From: Fennellomyces sp. T-0311
Taxonomy: Eukaryota > Mucoromycota > Mucoromycetes > Mucorales > Lichtheimiaceae
DNA: 64,000 bases
Reading direction: 5' to 3'
NCBI GenBank assembly: GCA_025266875.1
Contig: JALLLT010000001.1
Location: 1,488,001-1,552,000 of the forward strand
Positions 11,564-23,514 of this stretch are shown in pieces (position 1 is the stretch's first letter; each line of letters opens with the position of its first letter). A program made the position numbers and the translations under genes. The notes under the pieces are model-generated. The model had not been told where the DNA came from and did no database searches. It saw only the letters and a program-made list of their open reading frames with translations.

Positions 11564-12439
11564 TTAATCCCTCTTCAAGGGGTAGTGCTGCACTTCGACG
11601 GGCTGGCCTTTCCGAATAATAAAGATTTGAAGACAATCACCGGTGTAGATATCGCGCTCCGTCGCCGATGTGAATGCATCCTTGACAATGGAAATCACCT
11701 TGTCAAGCTCCAATGGTGCGTATGATGTGTTTGCCATGTTTTTGCGGCCAACCTGCGACAAGTTACCGTCAACACTGCCGTCCAATGACAACACCCTTCA
11801 GTATTTTTACCTGGTTGTCCAGGAACGGCTGGATCAGCGAAGCCGCCGAGCCATTGGCACGGTACGCCTCGCGCTCCGATGAACCGATGGCGTCGTAGCA
11901 GTACACAGCACCCTCACCCTTCTCATCCACACCACCGAGGCAGCAGAAACTGTAGTAGGGGAAAAATCGTTTCTGATACAGCGTGATCGAAAGCATCTGC
12001 GCCAATGCTGTGACGGACATGTTCTTGTCGTGTGCAAACTTGTACCACTATGGCCACCACGGTTAACACACATACCATGCCGATCAGCCAACACGTCATT
12101 ACCTTGAGTCTTTGATCCAGTACTTTCTTCAATGTCAAACCGTCCGCATGGAATCCATTCATGGCAATCACTGCATTGTCGCCCAGTTCATAGGCTTTGG
12201 GTGCGTATCGTGAGTTGATGCTGTAACCGGTGCTTTGTCGGGTATCAGACGCAACGACACAAAAGTCCTTGCCAGCAATGGCCAAACTCGTTCTGTTATT
12301 GTCAGTACAAAGAAAACAGCACTCGATGCATTTCCGAAATAAAAATAAAACCATACCCGCCATTGTCATCGTAAGGCTCGAAACGGTGCTCAATGGGCGC
12401 CGAGACGTATTCTGTAGGGTTTGAAATTGAGTACTCCAT
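11564..12439 (-). CDS. 20S proteasome subunit beta type-1 (beta-6)
   Basis: Four exons on the minus strand: 12439-12357, 12292-12103, 12047-11811 and 11752-11564, closing at 232 aa. The joined N-terminus reads YDDNGGTSLAIAGKDFCVVASDTR, the N-terminal nucleophile hydrolase fold, with LGDNAVIAMNGFHADGLTL following. The segment LYQKRFFPYYSFCCLGGVDE, then GAVYCYDAIGSSERE and LIQPFLDNQVG, identify the beta-6 class (PSMB1 in human, Pre7 in yeast) rather than other beta subunits. Beta-6 is structural and non-catalytic in the 20S core. The short pre-sequence before GGT suggests little or no propeptide processing. Exon 3 starts with WYKFAHDK after a TAG acceptor. Confidence 0.93.
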
Positions 12440-12776
12440 GGATTGAGTTGTTGAATAAAAAAAAAAGGCACACACACGCGCAAGCGGTTCTCAATGAAGA
12501 ATGACGCGGCGTCCGCTTACGACGTGTGCAACAACAAACTCCGAAATGTTCATGCGTACGCTGGATGGTTTCGTCGAATAGAAAAAATCCCTCCAACCAT
12601 TGCTTGGATAGACGATTAGCACACGCACAACCAGCGCAGGCCATTGTTCTAGAAGATCCTTAATGCAGAGAGCGAGATGCTGTGAGTGAAACAAGGCCAG
12701 TCGGATCAGTAGCAAGCGGGGCGTGGTGGTCTGCGAAGAAAGGGATATTGCAGATGCGAAGCGAGAGACGAGCACG
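12440..12776. other. Divergent intergenic region
   Basis: Holds the upstream regions of the proteasome gene (minus) and the membrane protein gene (plus). No coding potential or clear TATA element that I can support. Confidence 0.4.
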
Positions 12777-14311
12777 ATGATTCCTACGGTTTCAGATGTC
12801 GCTGCGACAAAAACAAATAAATTTTCTTCTGGAAGTGCATACTTTATTTTGGTTGATGTGCTCTTTCTACTCTACTTGCAACGAATGCCTGTCCATGTCG
12901 AGACCTACGGGGTACCTGCGCCAGGCGTCCACGCCATAGATGTTCGCGACGCTGTCGCCACGGGCTTGCAAGGTGCTGTGATCGCCTATTCAGCCGAGAT
13001 CATGTTCCGCTGCGTCGCCAAGAAGCTCGATCCGTGCAACGAAACCATAAGGATTTTTAAATTCCTGACAGCCGCATTCATGTTTATCAAAACCGTCGTG
13101 TTCATGACATTCACTACACCGTACGTATGCAGCCAAATCAAAGCGTATGCGTAAACTTACAAATGGATCAGAAGTCCTGTCAATTGCCACGTCAATACCA
13201 AAACCGCAGATAGCTTCTACCATCTTTCCATGGTGGCCGGCTCCATTGTCCTACTGCTGCGTATCAAGGCAGTGTTGCCGCCGGGCATTGCATTTCGAAT
13301 GAACATTGTCCATGTCTTGATTGCGCTGGCACGATTGGCCATTGGCATTGTTGATGTGGTGCTTTTGGGTAGCATGGAAACCGACGCTGGACTATGTTTT
13401 TACCTGGAGAACAGCTTTGCAAGTATGAAAACATGCCGTGGTTGAATTCTGTTTTTTGCTTATGGATTTCTCTCTTGTCGGCGCAAATAGTGGGGACCCG
13501 TCTACACGTTCTATGATACCGTGCTTGATATTTATGTCACCATCATGATTGCCTTTTTCTTGTCTCGTCATATCCATCGTTTGAGAACCGCAAGGACCCA
13601 AGGCAATATTCCTTCGTACATTGGCATTGTCATGCAAAACGTATTTCGCACCATCATCTTGTCCATTGCCAATTTTATTTCAGCCATTTTCATCCTCAGG
13701 GCAAGTTTGCAGTGCGACCGCCTTGGCAACCTAAACATTAAAACTGCTGTTACTAGGGTACGCGTCATCATGGCATTATGATCGTCTGGCCAATCGTCAA
13801 TATGTTGTTTGTCTTGTTGATCGGCTACGATGCTGATCTGGCTCAATGCATGCGTCACCTCCACGTTTCTTTGCACAAGTCGGAACATCCACCGCCATGC
13901 ACCCAACGTCCTCCTACTACCTCTTTGGAATGCCCGTATTGCGGTCATCGTCGTGGATCAAATGATACCGTTGCTATGGATGCCGGGAATAATCGACGAT
14001 GGCGACAACATCAATTTTCAACATCAAGAACTCCATCTTTCCTATCATCATCGTTGGGTTCATCCTTAGACAGTCAACGGACTTCACCTGTTTGCAGAAA
14101 CTTTCAAATGAGTTACCATCCTGACGAATCAGTGCCTGGTTACTCTCCACCACCACCAAACACTCCAGCAAGCAGTGAGATTCGTATCAAGCTTTCTCCT
14201 GCATCCACTCTGACCGAACCACCAGAAGGGCACTATCAAGATTCTTTTAGTACTCGACCACTCACTCCACCTGCTCCACTACATCGTAGTATTTCATCAA
14301 AAAAGTCATAG
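12777..14311 (+). CDS. Multipass membrane protein of unknown function; two GC-AG introns
   Basis: Four exons: 12777-13120, 13172-13418, 13491-13700 and 13757-14311, giving 451 aa. About seven or eight hydrophobic segments are visible (for example AYFILVDVLFLLYLQ, FLTAAFMFIKTVVFMTF, MVAGSIVLLLRI, IVHVLIALARLAIGIVDVVL, VLDIYVTIMIAFFL, TIILSIANFISAIFIL, IVWPIVNMLFVLLIGY). A hydrophilic tail follows with a CPYC motif and Ser/Pro-rich sequence (SPPPPNTPASS, RPLTPPAP). I do not recognise the family; the topology is receptor-like but I see no diagnostic motif. Introns 2 and 3 need GC donors (both GCAAGT): the neighbouring GT at each site would shift the frame and end the protein within a few tens of codons. 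Intron 1 is an ordinary GTACGT...CAG intron. Confidence 0.8.
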
Positions 14312-14888
14312 TAATACCCCCCTCCATCTCTCTTTCTCTTATGCGTGTGCACGTCCCCAGGTTAAAAACAATCGTCGTAACCTCCTATACAAACAGAAAA
14401 TAAACTTTTTTTCTCTCTAAATGCTTCTATACCGCACATGACAAAAACCCTGTTTTCCCCCCTACACAAGTGCGTGGTAATATTGTTTTCTGTACGTGAT
14501 AATATTGCAGTTCCTTTTTCGCTTGATTTTGCCGAATATTCTCAAAGGAGGTACATAGACCAAACATGCAAAATGGTTATATCAATCGATTTATTTGCGC
14601 TTGTAATGAAAAATTGACAACGGTTTATTAACTCGATCTAAAATCAGCTCAGTACATGCATATGACTTTGTCTTTTTAAAAAGGTAAAAAAAAGGAGTGA
14701 TGCTACTCTGACATTTATGAAAAAAAACACGGGCTTTCTCAAGTGGCTATCAAATTTTCTATACAATGACAATAGTTCTTTTAAAGGAGTTTCTTCCAAG
14801 GGGATCCTTTCCCCTCCAAACTAGCATGCACGCAGCCATATCGGTACAACTCCCCATTTAACAGATCGTAGTCGTGTCTCCTATTCGT
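14312..14888. other. Intergenic, no gene
   Basis: AT-rich sequence between the membrane protein and the protease-like gene. Contains polypyrimidine tracts and no supported frame. Probably 3' UTR and promoter. Confidence 0.5.
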
Positions 14889-14897
14889 TATATATAA
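14889..14897 (+). promoter_or_regulatory. TATA box of the aspartic-protease-like gene
   Basis: TATATATAA lies 78-86 bp upstream of the ATG at 14975 and is followed by a pyrimidine-rich leader, a normal spacing for a fungal core promoter. Confidence 0.5.
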
Positions 14898-14974
14898 GAA
14901 AGTCTCGTTTAAAAAGGGTTTCGTTTCGCTTTTGTTTTTTTTCGTGCGCGAAAAAACTCGACTTACTTTTTGTC

Positions 14975-16888
14975 ATGTCATCGATGACGTTTATAGCATT
15001 ATTGCAATTGCTCTATTTTGCCTGGCAGATTAATGCCATTTCACTCGAAGAAATGATTTTTCGGGCTCCAGTTGTGGATGGTAAACCACCCAGCATTCCT
15101 CTCAATTTCAATAGCGGTGTAGTATGTTTTTTATCATCATCTTCATCTATAACCTGGTATAAACTTCCCTTTTTTATTTTTCATAGCCTACAGCCGAATT
15201 TTCCATTGGTACACCGCCGCAAAACTTTACCGGTGTATTCGATACCGGATCACCCATTACTTGGGTTGTCTCGAGTAAATGTAAAGATACAGGGTGCGAG
15301 AACGTGCCCCAAAGCCAGAAATTCGATAGCGCCAAATCCAGTACAAATCAACCGTTCCCTACCGAAATCGAATTAAGTTATTTGGATGGCACCCACGTTC
15401 ATCTTCAACCTGAATTGGTATGAATCTCTATTTATATATAGTTTTCGATCAGCTGCAGATGCGACAAAGTTAACTCTATCGACTTTAGGATACCGTTACA
15501 CTTGCAGGAAAGTTTCCATTTCCTCGTCACTTGATCGGTGAAGCTCTACAAGTGGGTTATCCAGCAGGTTTCGTCCCAGCAGCAAGTATGTTTCTTTCAT
15601 AACATTTTTTTTTTAAAAAAAAGGATTTAAATTAAAACAATCATTTTATGCAGATGCCAGGATTGGTGTTGGCGATTATAGTAACAAAGTATTGGACCCG
15701 AACCCTTCAAAATTGACACAGGAAAAGGGCTACAATGCACCTGTCGGTATGTTTAATGGCTCCTAAAGTTAAAAAAAAAGGGGGGGCCACCTCTCTCCAA
15801 AACAAGTATATTAATTTTTTTTTGATGTGGCATTAGGTGGCGGATTAGCTCGTAGAGCAGGTATATAGAAAGCCCTTTTTCTTAATACTTTCTCTGAAAG
15901 AGAACTAATCAAAAAAAAATTAGCTGGTGATGCACATTCCTCTACTGGTCCAGCAGCTTCGGGATCACCAGGATTTCGCAAACGTGGTGTTCCAGCAACC
16001 GATTTTCGATGGGTACTAGGTGATGATCCAAGCATGTACAAAGGTCCATTGTATCCACTTGCTCTCGTCAGCGCAGTTGATGCCGGAGCATCTCCATTTT
16101 GGAAAGTTCCGCTCAAGGGAATGTCCATCCATGGCAAATCTTACAAACTCACTGGATTCGGCACAGTATCTTCATCCACACCTTACATTATGGTTCCTCC
16201 CGCCGTGGCCGACGCAATCAATAAGGCCATCGGTGCCACTTATCATCCCGAATCTCGCATGTATACCATTCCTTGTTCCGCACAAAAGCAATTGTCACCC
16301 TTGGTAATCCAGTTTCTCCAAGGATTGAATGCGGAACTACCGGCATTGCAGTACATTAACGAGTACGAGCACGTGCCTCAAGGTCAATCAGATGCTTGCT
16401 TCTCTACCATTGTGAATGGTCCAGACGATCATACGGTGTATCTCGGTGGTCCCTTTTTCCGATCTTACTATCTCGGATTCGCAATAATGGAACAAACCCT
16501 CTACGTTGCCCAAAGTGTGGTCAATACCGGTGCAACGCTTTCTGGTGGTGATGCCATGACCAAGAATGGTAAATCTCCTAGTGCTGTACCAGGGAATCCG
16601 CAAGTAGGATCCACAGATGCTCCTGCCAACCAGACACCTCCGAATACGACACCAGGAACGGACCCCAATCCAAACGCAGGAACCGATGGTGAGCCAACAA
16701 CAGGAGTTGCTACACCAAACGCTGGCAACAACACTCCAGTATCTGGTGGCAGTCCAGGAGTGGGCAATACAACACCCGGCAACGCAGAAGCACATGCTCC
16801 AAACGCAGGTGCTGATAACAGCAATCCACAAGCAGGTGCACCAAGTACAATGGACAAGCCTCCATTGCAAGGAGGACCAACAAATTAA
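14975..16888 (+). CDS. Secreted pepsin-family (A1) protein lacking the second catalytic Asp
   Basis: Six exons: 14975-15121, 15187-15417, 15489-15585, 15654-15746, 15837-15860 (a 24-nt microexon) and 15924-16888, closing at 518 aa. A signal peptide is clear (FIALLQLLYFAWQINA). The first lobe carries TAEFSIGTPPQNFTGVFDTGS with catalytic Asp68 and a flap-like SYLDGT. In the second lobe, the position of the VDTGTS motif reads GTVSSSTPYIMVPPAVADAI: Ser280 replaces the catalytic Asp (codon 16169-16171). The flanking FWKVPLKGMSIHGK and VPPAVADAI segments align well with active family members, so the site is identified with fair certainty. The C-terminal 120 residues are Pro/Asn/Gly/Thr-rich with repeated PNAG units and no terminal hydrophobic GPI-type tail. 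Expected to be secreted and non-proteolytic; its role is unknown. Confidence 0.88.
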
Positions 16889-17096
16889 AAGTCATATTAC
16901 AAATATAAACTTTAGTATACCTTTGTGATGGAGAATATAAAGCGCAAGATGTCAGTTAATGACATGTAAATCGACGAATGCATTTACTCCGTTTCATACC
17001 CCTTGCGAAAAAGTCTCTTTCATTTCTCCTAAAAAATGACGATACACTCGTCTTCCTTTACTCTTTCTCTTTTTCTCTTTTCAACTCCCCTTTCAA

Positions 17097-19771
17097 ATGA
17101 CTGCTGGTTACCACGAGGAAGCGCGTGCCACTGGGATTACACACCCTGTGCTTGGATCTGTTTTATTAAATGACAGCATATATATCATCAGCGACACAGC
17201 AGTCTGGTCGCTCCCTACACAAACACTCGACGAAAACCATCCTCAACTGACCGCAGTTGCGACATCCCCCTTGGTCTCCAAATCGTCTATAGCTATCGGT
17301 GCTGATACCGGAATTCTGATATTGGACGGAACGTCGTTTTCGATTCATCAGCTAAATGCGGTCTCGCATCAATGGTCGATACCCCAAGCGAACAATAGTA
17401 CCACAAAACCTTCCGCGCGATCCGATTACACAGCTGTCGTTAATAATAGCAACATGTTTGTTTACGGCGGAACAAACAATAATACGTGCGTAACAGATCC
17501 GTTGTGGCTGCTCGATATAGACCAACAGCAATGGAAGCCGCTTCAAGCGGACAATGGACGTTATGGTCATACAGCGAGTATGCTTAGGTATATCAAAACG
17601 CGTTCTCGGTTCTAAAAAATTTATACTTTTTTTTTATAGCGATGGACGGATGGTTGTACTTGGTGGACGGGCATGCAATGGCGACTTGACCGATTTATCA
17701 AGCGCGCTTATATACAACACTCGCGATGGCCGTTGGCATAGTCAAATGCTGAGCGGTGATATACCTGCTCCGCGAACACTTCATACCGCTGTAACAAGTT
17801 TGTCTTTTTTTTTCTTCCTTTTCAATATAACTATATTGACCAATGTATAGCTGTTCATGACAGGATAGTTATCTGTGGAGGTAAATTATTGCGAGTACGC
17901 GGCAAACAGAAGTGCGTTAACTTTTGATCCAGGTCAGAACGAGGTGGCTCCACCGTTTCATACGTATATTTCGTCAAACGGTCACTTGGATGATATGGCA
18001 GCACTTTTGGACACAAGCAATTGGGAGTGGAAACGGGTTCATGCGTCACTTCATGATCAACCCTTACCACAATCCAAAGCTATGGGCCTTTTGGTTAATA
18101 GAACCAAATTTGTGTATGGTTTAGGTATAACATTAGGCACATACTGTGGTAAATAGGGTTTACATGTACTTTTTGTTCGTACGCAGGACAAAGCTATCAG
18201 ACAATCCATGATGGACTTTATATGCTGGATACCGAATCATTGCAGTGGGTGTCGCGTACAACCGATTCTTCATGGTTACATGATGGCCAACCCACATCGC
18301 CCTCAGTTGCCATGCTCAGTGTGACAGCCATTGTTGCCTTGTGTTTTGGATTTCTTACACTGATCGGTGTGCTGTGGTTAGTATGGAGCCTTGGTCGTCA
18401 AGCAATTCTTCAAGGTATCTCTTCACTGAAACATGAATTATGGGACCCGAGGTAAAATTTATTTTTATTCAAAGTAATCAGCTATTAATGATGGTTTTTA
18501 TGATAGACCCGGAGAACCTGGATGGACCGAAGTGACACGACTGACAATGCGATTTACATTCACCTGTTATATGATCTATCTCTTACTCTCACTCACCAAG
18601 CAGATAATGCACAGTCCTATCATTGATCAACAGTATTATGAAAACGACAATGACGGAGCCATCGATGTACCAGGTACTTTGCCGTTCAAGAAAAAAAAAC
18701 ATAGCTTAACATATGGCAGATGTACGGTTTTGTTTTGATGACAAATGGCAGCAGGAACCATATGTTCGATGTTCCACAGATTACGGAACGCAGTGCTCGC
18801 AGTATCTTCAAACATTCCATCCACCCACGGCACGAGAGCGCGTATGTATCTTGTTTCGCGCACCTTCTAGCATGCGACTTGCACCGCCCATCCATCGACA
18901 AGCCGCTGGATCCTACCTGAAATTCGATTATTACGGCAATGCAACCCAAGTCGAGATTGCACTATACCATCGAAACCACGATCCAAACATTGTCGTCTAC
19001 AACCTCGAGCCTACCGATACATTTACATGGACCTCACCCTACGAAGAAGGGTCTTTTCGAGCATCGGAATCTTCCGCCTATCATCGTTACGAACAAGAGC
19101 ATCTATTGATGGCCAATCGAGTGCATACGGGGAGTTATTCCCTGGCGAAGCGTATTGTGCTCGACAAGGATGCGTGGTGGAACTATATCGGATATGCATC
19201 TGATACAGCAACATGGTACCAGGTGATGCAGAGCAAAATCACATCCGAATCATCGGCACCAACGTATTTGGGCAATGAAGAACCATTGGGATCACTTCAC
19301 CTATTTCCCGAAAGATATGCAACCCAGATCATTGCGGAACAGCGAGCGTTCACGGTGGTTCAGGCGTTGGGTGTTTTGGGTGGCATGTTTGGCTTGCTTG
19401 TCACCGCTCAACATTGGTTATTTGGATATCGACCGCGATCCCCTTGGGGCGTCATTCAACGCTGGTCTATTGGTCAGATGCGCTTGTCACTTTTGCAGGG
19501 TCTGGTTCGCAAGTTTCAGCAACAGCATGAAAATGTTCCCATTGTCCATCCGTTGAAAAAGTCATCTGCAACTGCCGAACGCATGGCGCGGTTGGAAGAT
19601 CGGTTACATACACTCGAACAACTGTTCCAAGCCTACTATATTGATGATGAAATATTCCAGTCGTTGGATCAGGCTTTTACACGTCCTGCGCCTCCCATGA
19701 AACCCGAACCCTCCGATAGCTTGTTGCGGCTGCGACTACCTAGCTTTAAGAAAAAGGCGGAAAGTCTGTAG
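17097..19771 (+). CDS. Kelch-repeat membrane protein
   Basis: Seven exons: 17097-17587, 17640-17797, 17851-17880, 17933-18124, 18187-18451, 18507-18673 and 18720-19771, closing at 784 aa. The N-terminal half has kelch-type blades (SDYTAVVNNSNMFVYGG, GRYGHTASMLSDGRMVVLGG, PRTLHTAVTTVHDRIVICGG). A strong membrane span follows (LSVTAIVALCFGFLTLIGVL), a weaker one (TFTCYMIYLLLSLT), then a soluble region with FCFDDKWQQEPYVRC and a third span (VVQALGVLGGMFGLLVTA). The C-terminus has a predicted coiled coil (ARLEDRLHTLEQLFQAYY). The ATG at 17097 gives no signal peptide. An out-of-frame ATG at 17036 begins a hydrophobic stretch, so an unrecognised 5' exon supplying a signal peptide is possible. Function unknown; likely a cell-surface or endomembrane protein. 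Confidence 0.8.
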
Positions 19772-19897
19772 GCAATGTATGTGGTAAACAATTTTTTATA
19801 TATGGTTGGCTTAACTGCGAGAAGAAAAAAGTATTTAGGATGAAAAAAAAAAGAAAAAAAGAAGGGCGAAAATATAAAAGGAAGGGATATTTTTTTT
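19772..19897. other. Convergent 3' region
   Basis: Short A/T-rich gap between the convergent kelch and B56 genes, containing A runs on both strands. Confidence 0.4.
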
Positions 19898-20003
19898 CTA
19901 CATCGGGCCACTAGGATCTACACTCATTTGCTCTTGTCCGCTGCTGCTGCTGTTGTTGTTATTGGTACTACTACTACTGCGATGGTCGTTGTTTGACGCG
20001 GCC

Positions 20004-20048
<45 letters not shown>

Positions 20049-22733
20049 GCTGCCGCTGCCTCTGCAGCTGCGGATGAAGCACCAGGTGCTTGGTTCAAAA
20101 CTTCATCTAAGCTTACATGGCGCGAAAGTTCGTTGAACACCTAATACACAGAGAGTTGAGTTCGGACAAGAGAAAGTAGCATGACAGGTGCTTTTACCGT
20201 CTCATCCACGGGTATAATCGATTTGCGTCTAAATTGCTGGTATTGCACAGGAGCAGTGTCAAATTGTTGCTATGGAGGCCGATTAATTTCCATTTGTACG
20301 ACATGCGACGCGCAAATTGAATCTTACCATGTCCGGGTGAATGGCATCTGTGTGTTCGGCCGCATTATCCGATTCCGCATCCGTTTCCTCGTCCGTCAAG
20401 ATATCGTCGTCGTCGTCCTCCACCTCCATCGCCATGGATTGTACTTCCTGTGGCGCAGGGAAGGCGTACAGTCCCGGGGAAGCAGGCTTTGGAATGACGG
20501 GCGGATTCGCGGTGATAGTGGTCACCTTTTGTTGAAGTGCCTTCCAGTTATCTTCACGATCCTTTTGCCGTTTGCGCTCCCTAAAAATAGTATAATTAAA
20601 ACACGATGCAGCACAAATTCAATGCAAAACTTTACATTTGGCGCTGAAGCTTATATTGGTTTGCGCACTCGTCGAACAGGGCTGGGTTGATGTCCATGCA
20701 CAGCTTTAGCGCAGTGTACACGAGGCCAAGAATTGTTCTATCAGAAAACGAGTTCAGTTGTCCAGACGCTTCTATCTGTTGGCTGGCACCGCTCACTTGT
20801 TCCAATGTGCTTTGGATGTTTTGTACAAGGCGGGAAACACAATGGGCATGATGGCATCCATGTTTTCGGCCATCAGACTCACGACATAGTCATTATTCCA
20901 ATAGTATAATGCGCGCTCGGCGACCTGCAGAAATGAGCACAAAGTGACACAGAATATATATATTAAAACCTACTTGGAAATGTGAGCTGGACACGCACTG
21001 CGACAGTTTGGTGAACAGCGGCACCATGATCCGCTGGAACTCGTAGGCATCAATGACATCGAGAATCTCCTCCAGCTCATTCAAGAACATGACCTCCTTG
21101 GGGCTGTTGACCTTGGGCCAGTAGCGCAGCAGTCCTATGACCACCTGGGTTTTTTTTTTTGCATTATTACTTTTTAATTGTGCCTCTTGCCTCGATGGTC
21201 GTGTCACGTACCTCGTATGTTAATGCTTGATCCTTTTCTAGAAATTGGACGACGCAGTAGGCCAGCTGAGGATGATACAGCACCAACGACTTGACCTTAT
21301 GCAGCGGAATCAGGACCCGAGTCAAAAAGATCTTATGCTCTTCCTTCAGTGGCAGCGCAAATCCGTTAATGATACTGCCCAGGATTTCGAGCAGCTCAGC
21401 AACACCGTTGTGGCGCTCGGTTTCGTATATGAATTGGAAAAAGATGTTGTTGATCGATCGTCGAATGAATGCGCGCAAGTTGAGGAATTTGCCGTATATT
21501 CGGTGAAGCGTGGTCTTTAAGAAATCACGCTCGCGAGGATCTTCGCTGTCAAACAGCTCAAGCAGCTTTGTTTTTGATAAGCAACACAGCACGATCCAAG
21601 GGGAACGACTTACCAAAAGAATGAATTTGTGGTCGATGTGCTTCTTTGCATAGTTGATGTTGAACTCGGGCGACTCCAGGAAGCGCAAAAAGAACTCGTA
21701 CACGATCTGCAAATGCGGCCAGGCCAGCTCCAGCACGGGCTCATCTTCCTCAGGATCAAACGCATCGCCCACCGGGTTGACTTGGGGCGGGATGGTGCGG
21801 AACAGATTGATCGAAAACTGGATCAACGCAAGGTTAGAAGATGATTCCCCTTCACTGGTCCATCCATGGTCTGCTCACCATATTCACAATCTCAGGATAC
21901 ACGTTCTCCGTCAGCACCCCGCGGTTCATGTTGACATACTCCAATATCTCTTGCAGCGTCTGTCGTTTGATCTCCTTCTCACGCAGCTCCGAGGCCGCGT
22001 CGCTAAAGTCAAAGCACACCATGCACTGACGGATCTTTTGGATAAACAAGTCCTGGCGCAGATGCGGTGGCACCTCTACACGCACACAGAGAGAGAGACA
22101 CCCATTAGCCTCTCGCTCTCTCCTTTTTTTCTGCCCGCAACATTACCATGAAATCCCGGTGTTTTCTCAAGCTGTACCTTCTCCTTGACGTAGAACCGGG
22201 ATGACTTTTGTCGGCGAGGCGCCTTGCTGATCGGGATCTGATCTTTGGGTGCGTTCTTCAGACGGTTCAATGCGCCTGTTTTGGGAATATCTCGTTCGCC
22301 TGATTTCGGGTGGTGCATGAATGATACCTGCGGATTGCCTCGCTTTTGCTGGGGCTACAAACCATATCAGCTTCATGTCGCACCCCGCAACACGCAGACA
22401 CACTTACCGCATCCGATCCATCTTCGGCGTTCACAACCACGATCGACGGCGTGTTGCTCTGCGGTGTCGTGGTCTCGATGGTGGCAACGGACGGCGGCGG
22501 TGGAGGCGGTGTTGTTGTGTAGTACGGTTGTTGCGGAGATGACGGCTGTTGCTCTGGACTCGGATGACCATTCGGAGCACCTGGTGCCTTGTTCCTAGAA
22601 AGCTGTAATTCATAGAGAAGAGTCAAGGATAAAGGGGTAGCCCATTGAAAAAAAAACGCACACATCTTCTTTGTCAATTAGTGCATAAATATAGTCATAA
22701 AAAGGATACAACTCCTTTCCATCCTTTCATCAT
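19898..22733 (-). CDS. PP2A regulatory subunit B56 (B', RTS1-like)
   Basis: Twelve exons on the minus strand (22733-22710, 22602-22408, 22348-22147, 22075-21879, 21817-21614, 21565-21212, 21144-20974, 20924-20797, 20737-20636, 20580-20328, 20269-20198, 20140-19898) close at 714 aa. The first exon encodes eight codons (MMKGWKGV) and joins LSRNK. A Pro/Gln-rich N-terminal region precedes the HEAT-like B56 core: [114 protein letters not shown]. The protein targets PP2A to substrates in stress and cell-cycle control. The C-terminal extension has an acidic block ([15 protein letters not shown]), a run of 18 Ala and Ser/Asn-rich sequence. The first exon is inferred from one splice junction and is the least certain part. 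Confidence 0.92.
20006..20059. repeat. GCN/GCT triplet repeat encoding 18 Ala
   Basis: Fifty-four bases, mostly pure GCT on the plus strand, encode an uninterrupted run of 18 alanines in the C-terminal tail of the B56 protein. Prone to length variation. Confidence 0.9.
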
Positions 22734-23514
22734 TGGATGTTAAAACGATTGAATTGCTTGGGTTTCGATTGAGCGGATTTCGGATGACTTGCAGCACCGA
22801 AATAAGACTTGTTTTAAAAGAGAGTTTTCGGCTGGTTCGAGATGGTCCAAGTTGCGCGATGAAGCGGGGTTTTTCCGTCGAAATAAAATGTTCGTCTCGA
22901 TAAAAAAAACGCTTGCTATGGTGTAAGGAAAGGCAAAGTTGCGTTCTTCAAAGGGAACCAACTGTGAAGGTTAAAAAGAGAGAGAGAAAAAGAAGCGGCC
23001 GCAACAGGTCGGAGGTAGTAACGCAACCAAATCTGGTTGCCCTTTAAGGCTTTTTTGTTGTTTGTTGTCTCAAAACACACTCACAAACTTAAAGTCGCTT
23101 TCGCTTTGCTGGTGCGCCCTCGCAACTGACACAGCTGAACCAGGTCATTCACCGGCAGCATAAACCCAAGCGTCGGCCCATCCAATGTCGTGACTCTTGA
23201 CATTGCAAGCGCAATGAACAAGAGTGCTGTAACCCACCCCTCTCCAACACGTCAAGTCTCGACAATCTGAAGCAAAGTACTTGGGAGGGTGAACAGAACC
23301 GAAACCATGCGAACAAACTGGCGTATTGCTTTTCCGGTGTCAGTCGTTGATTGATTTAGTTGCTCAGACTGTCCGACAGGGCATGAAACAGATCGACACG
23401 GCAGGTTTACCCCGTACTAAACCCACCTAATACTGCTTTTCAGTCTGCGCATTAGATCCCAGCTATACCGAATCATACCAGCTGTAATACTTGTTAAAGG
23501 GAGACGGGGGGCTA
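22734..23514. other. Intergenic, no gene
   Basis: Upstream of the B56 gene. Contains an AG-rich tract near 22977-22997 and a T/G-rich tract near 23050. No supported frame. Confidence 0.45.

Noticed and set aside
20181..20690. 169-codon plus-strand frame
   Set aside because: Antisense to exons of the B56 gene; the minus-strand reading is a known protein.
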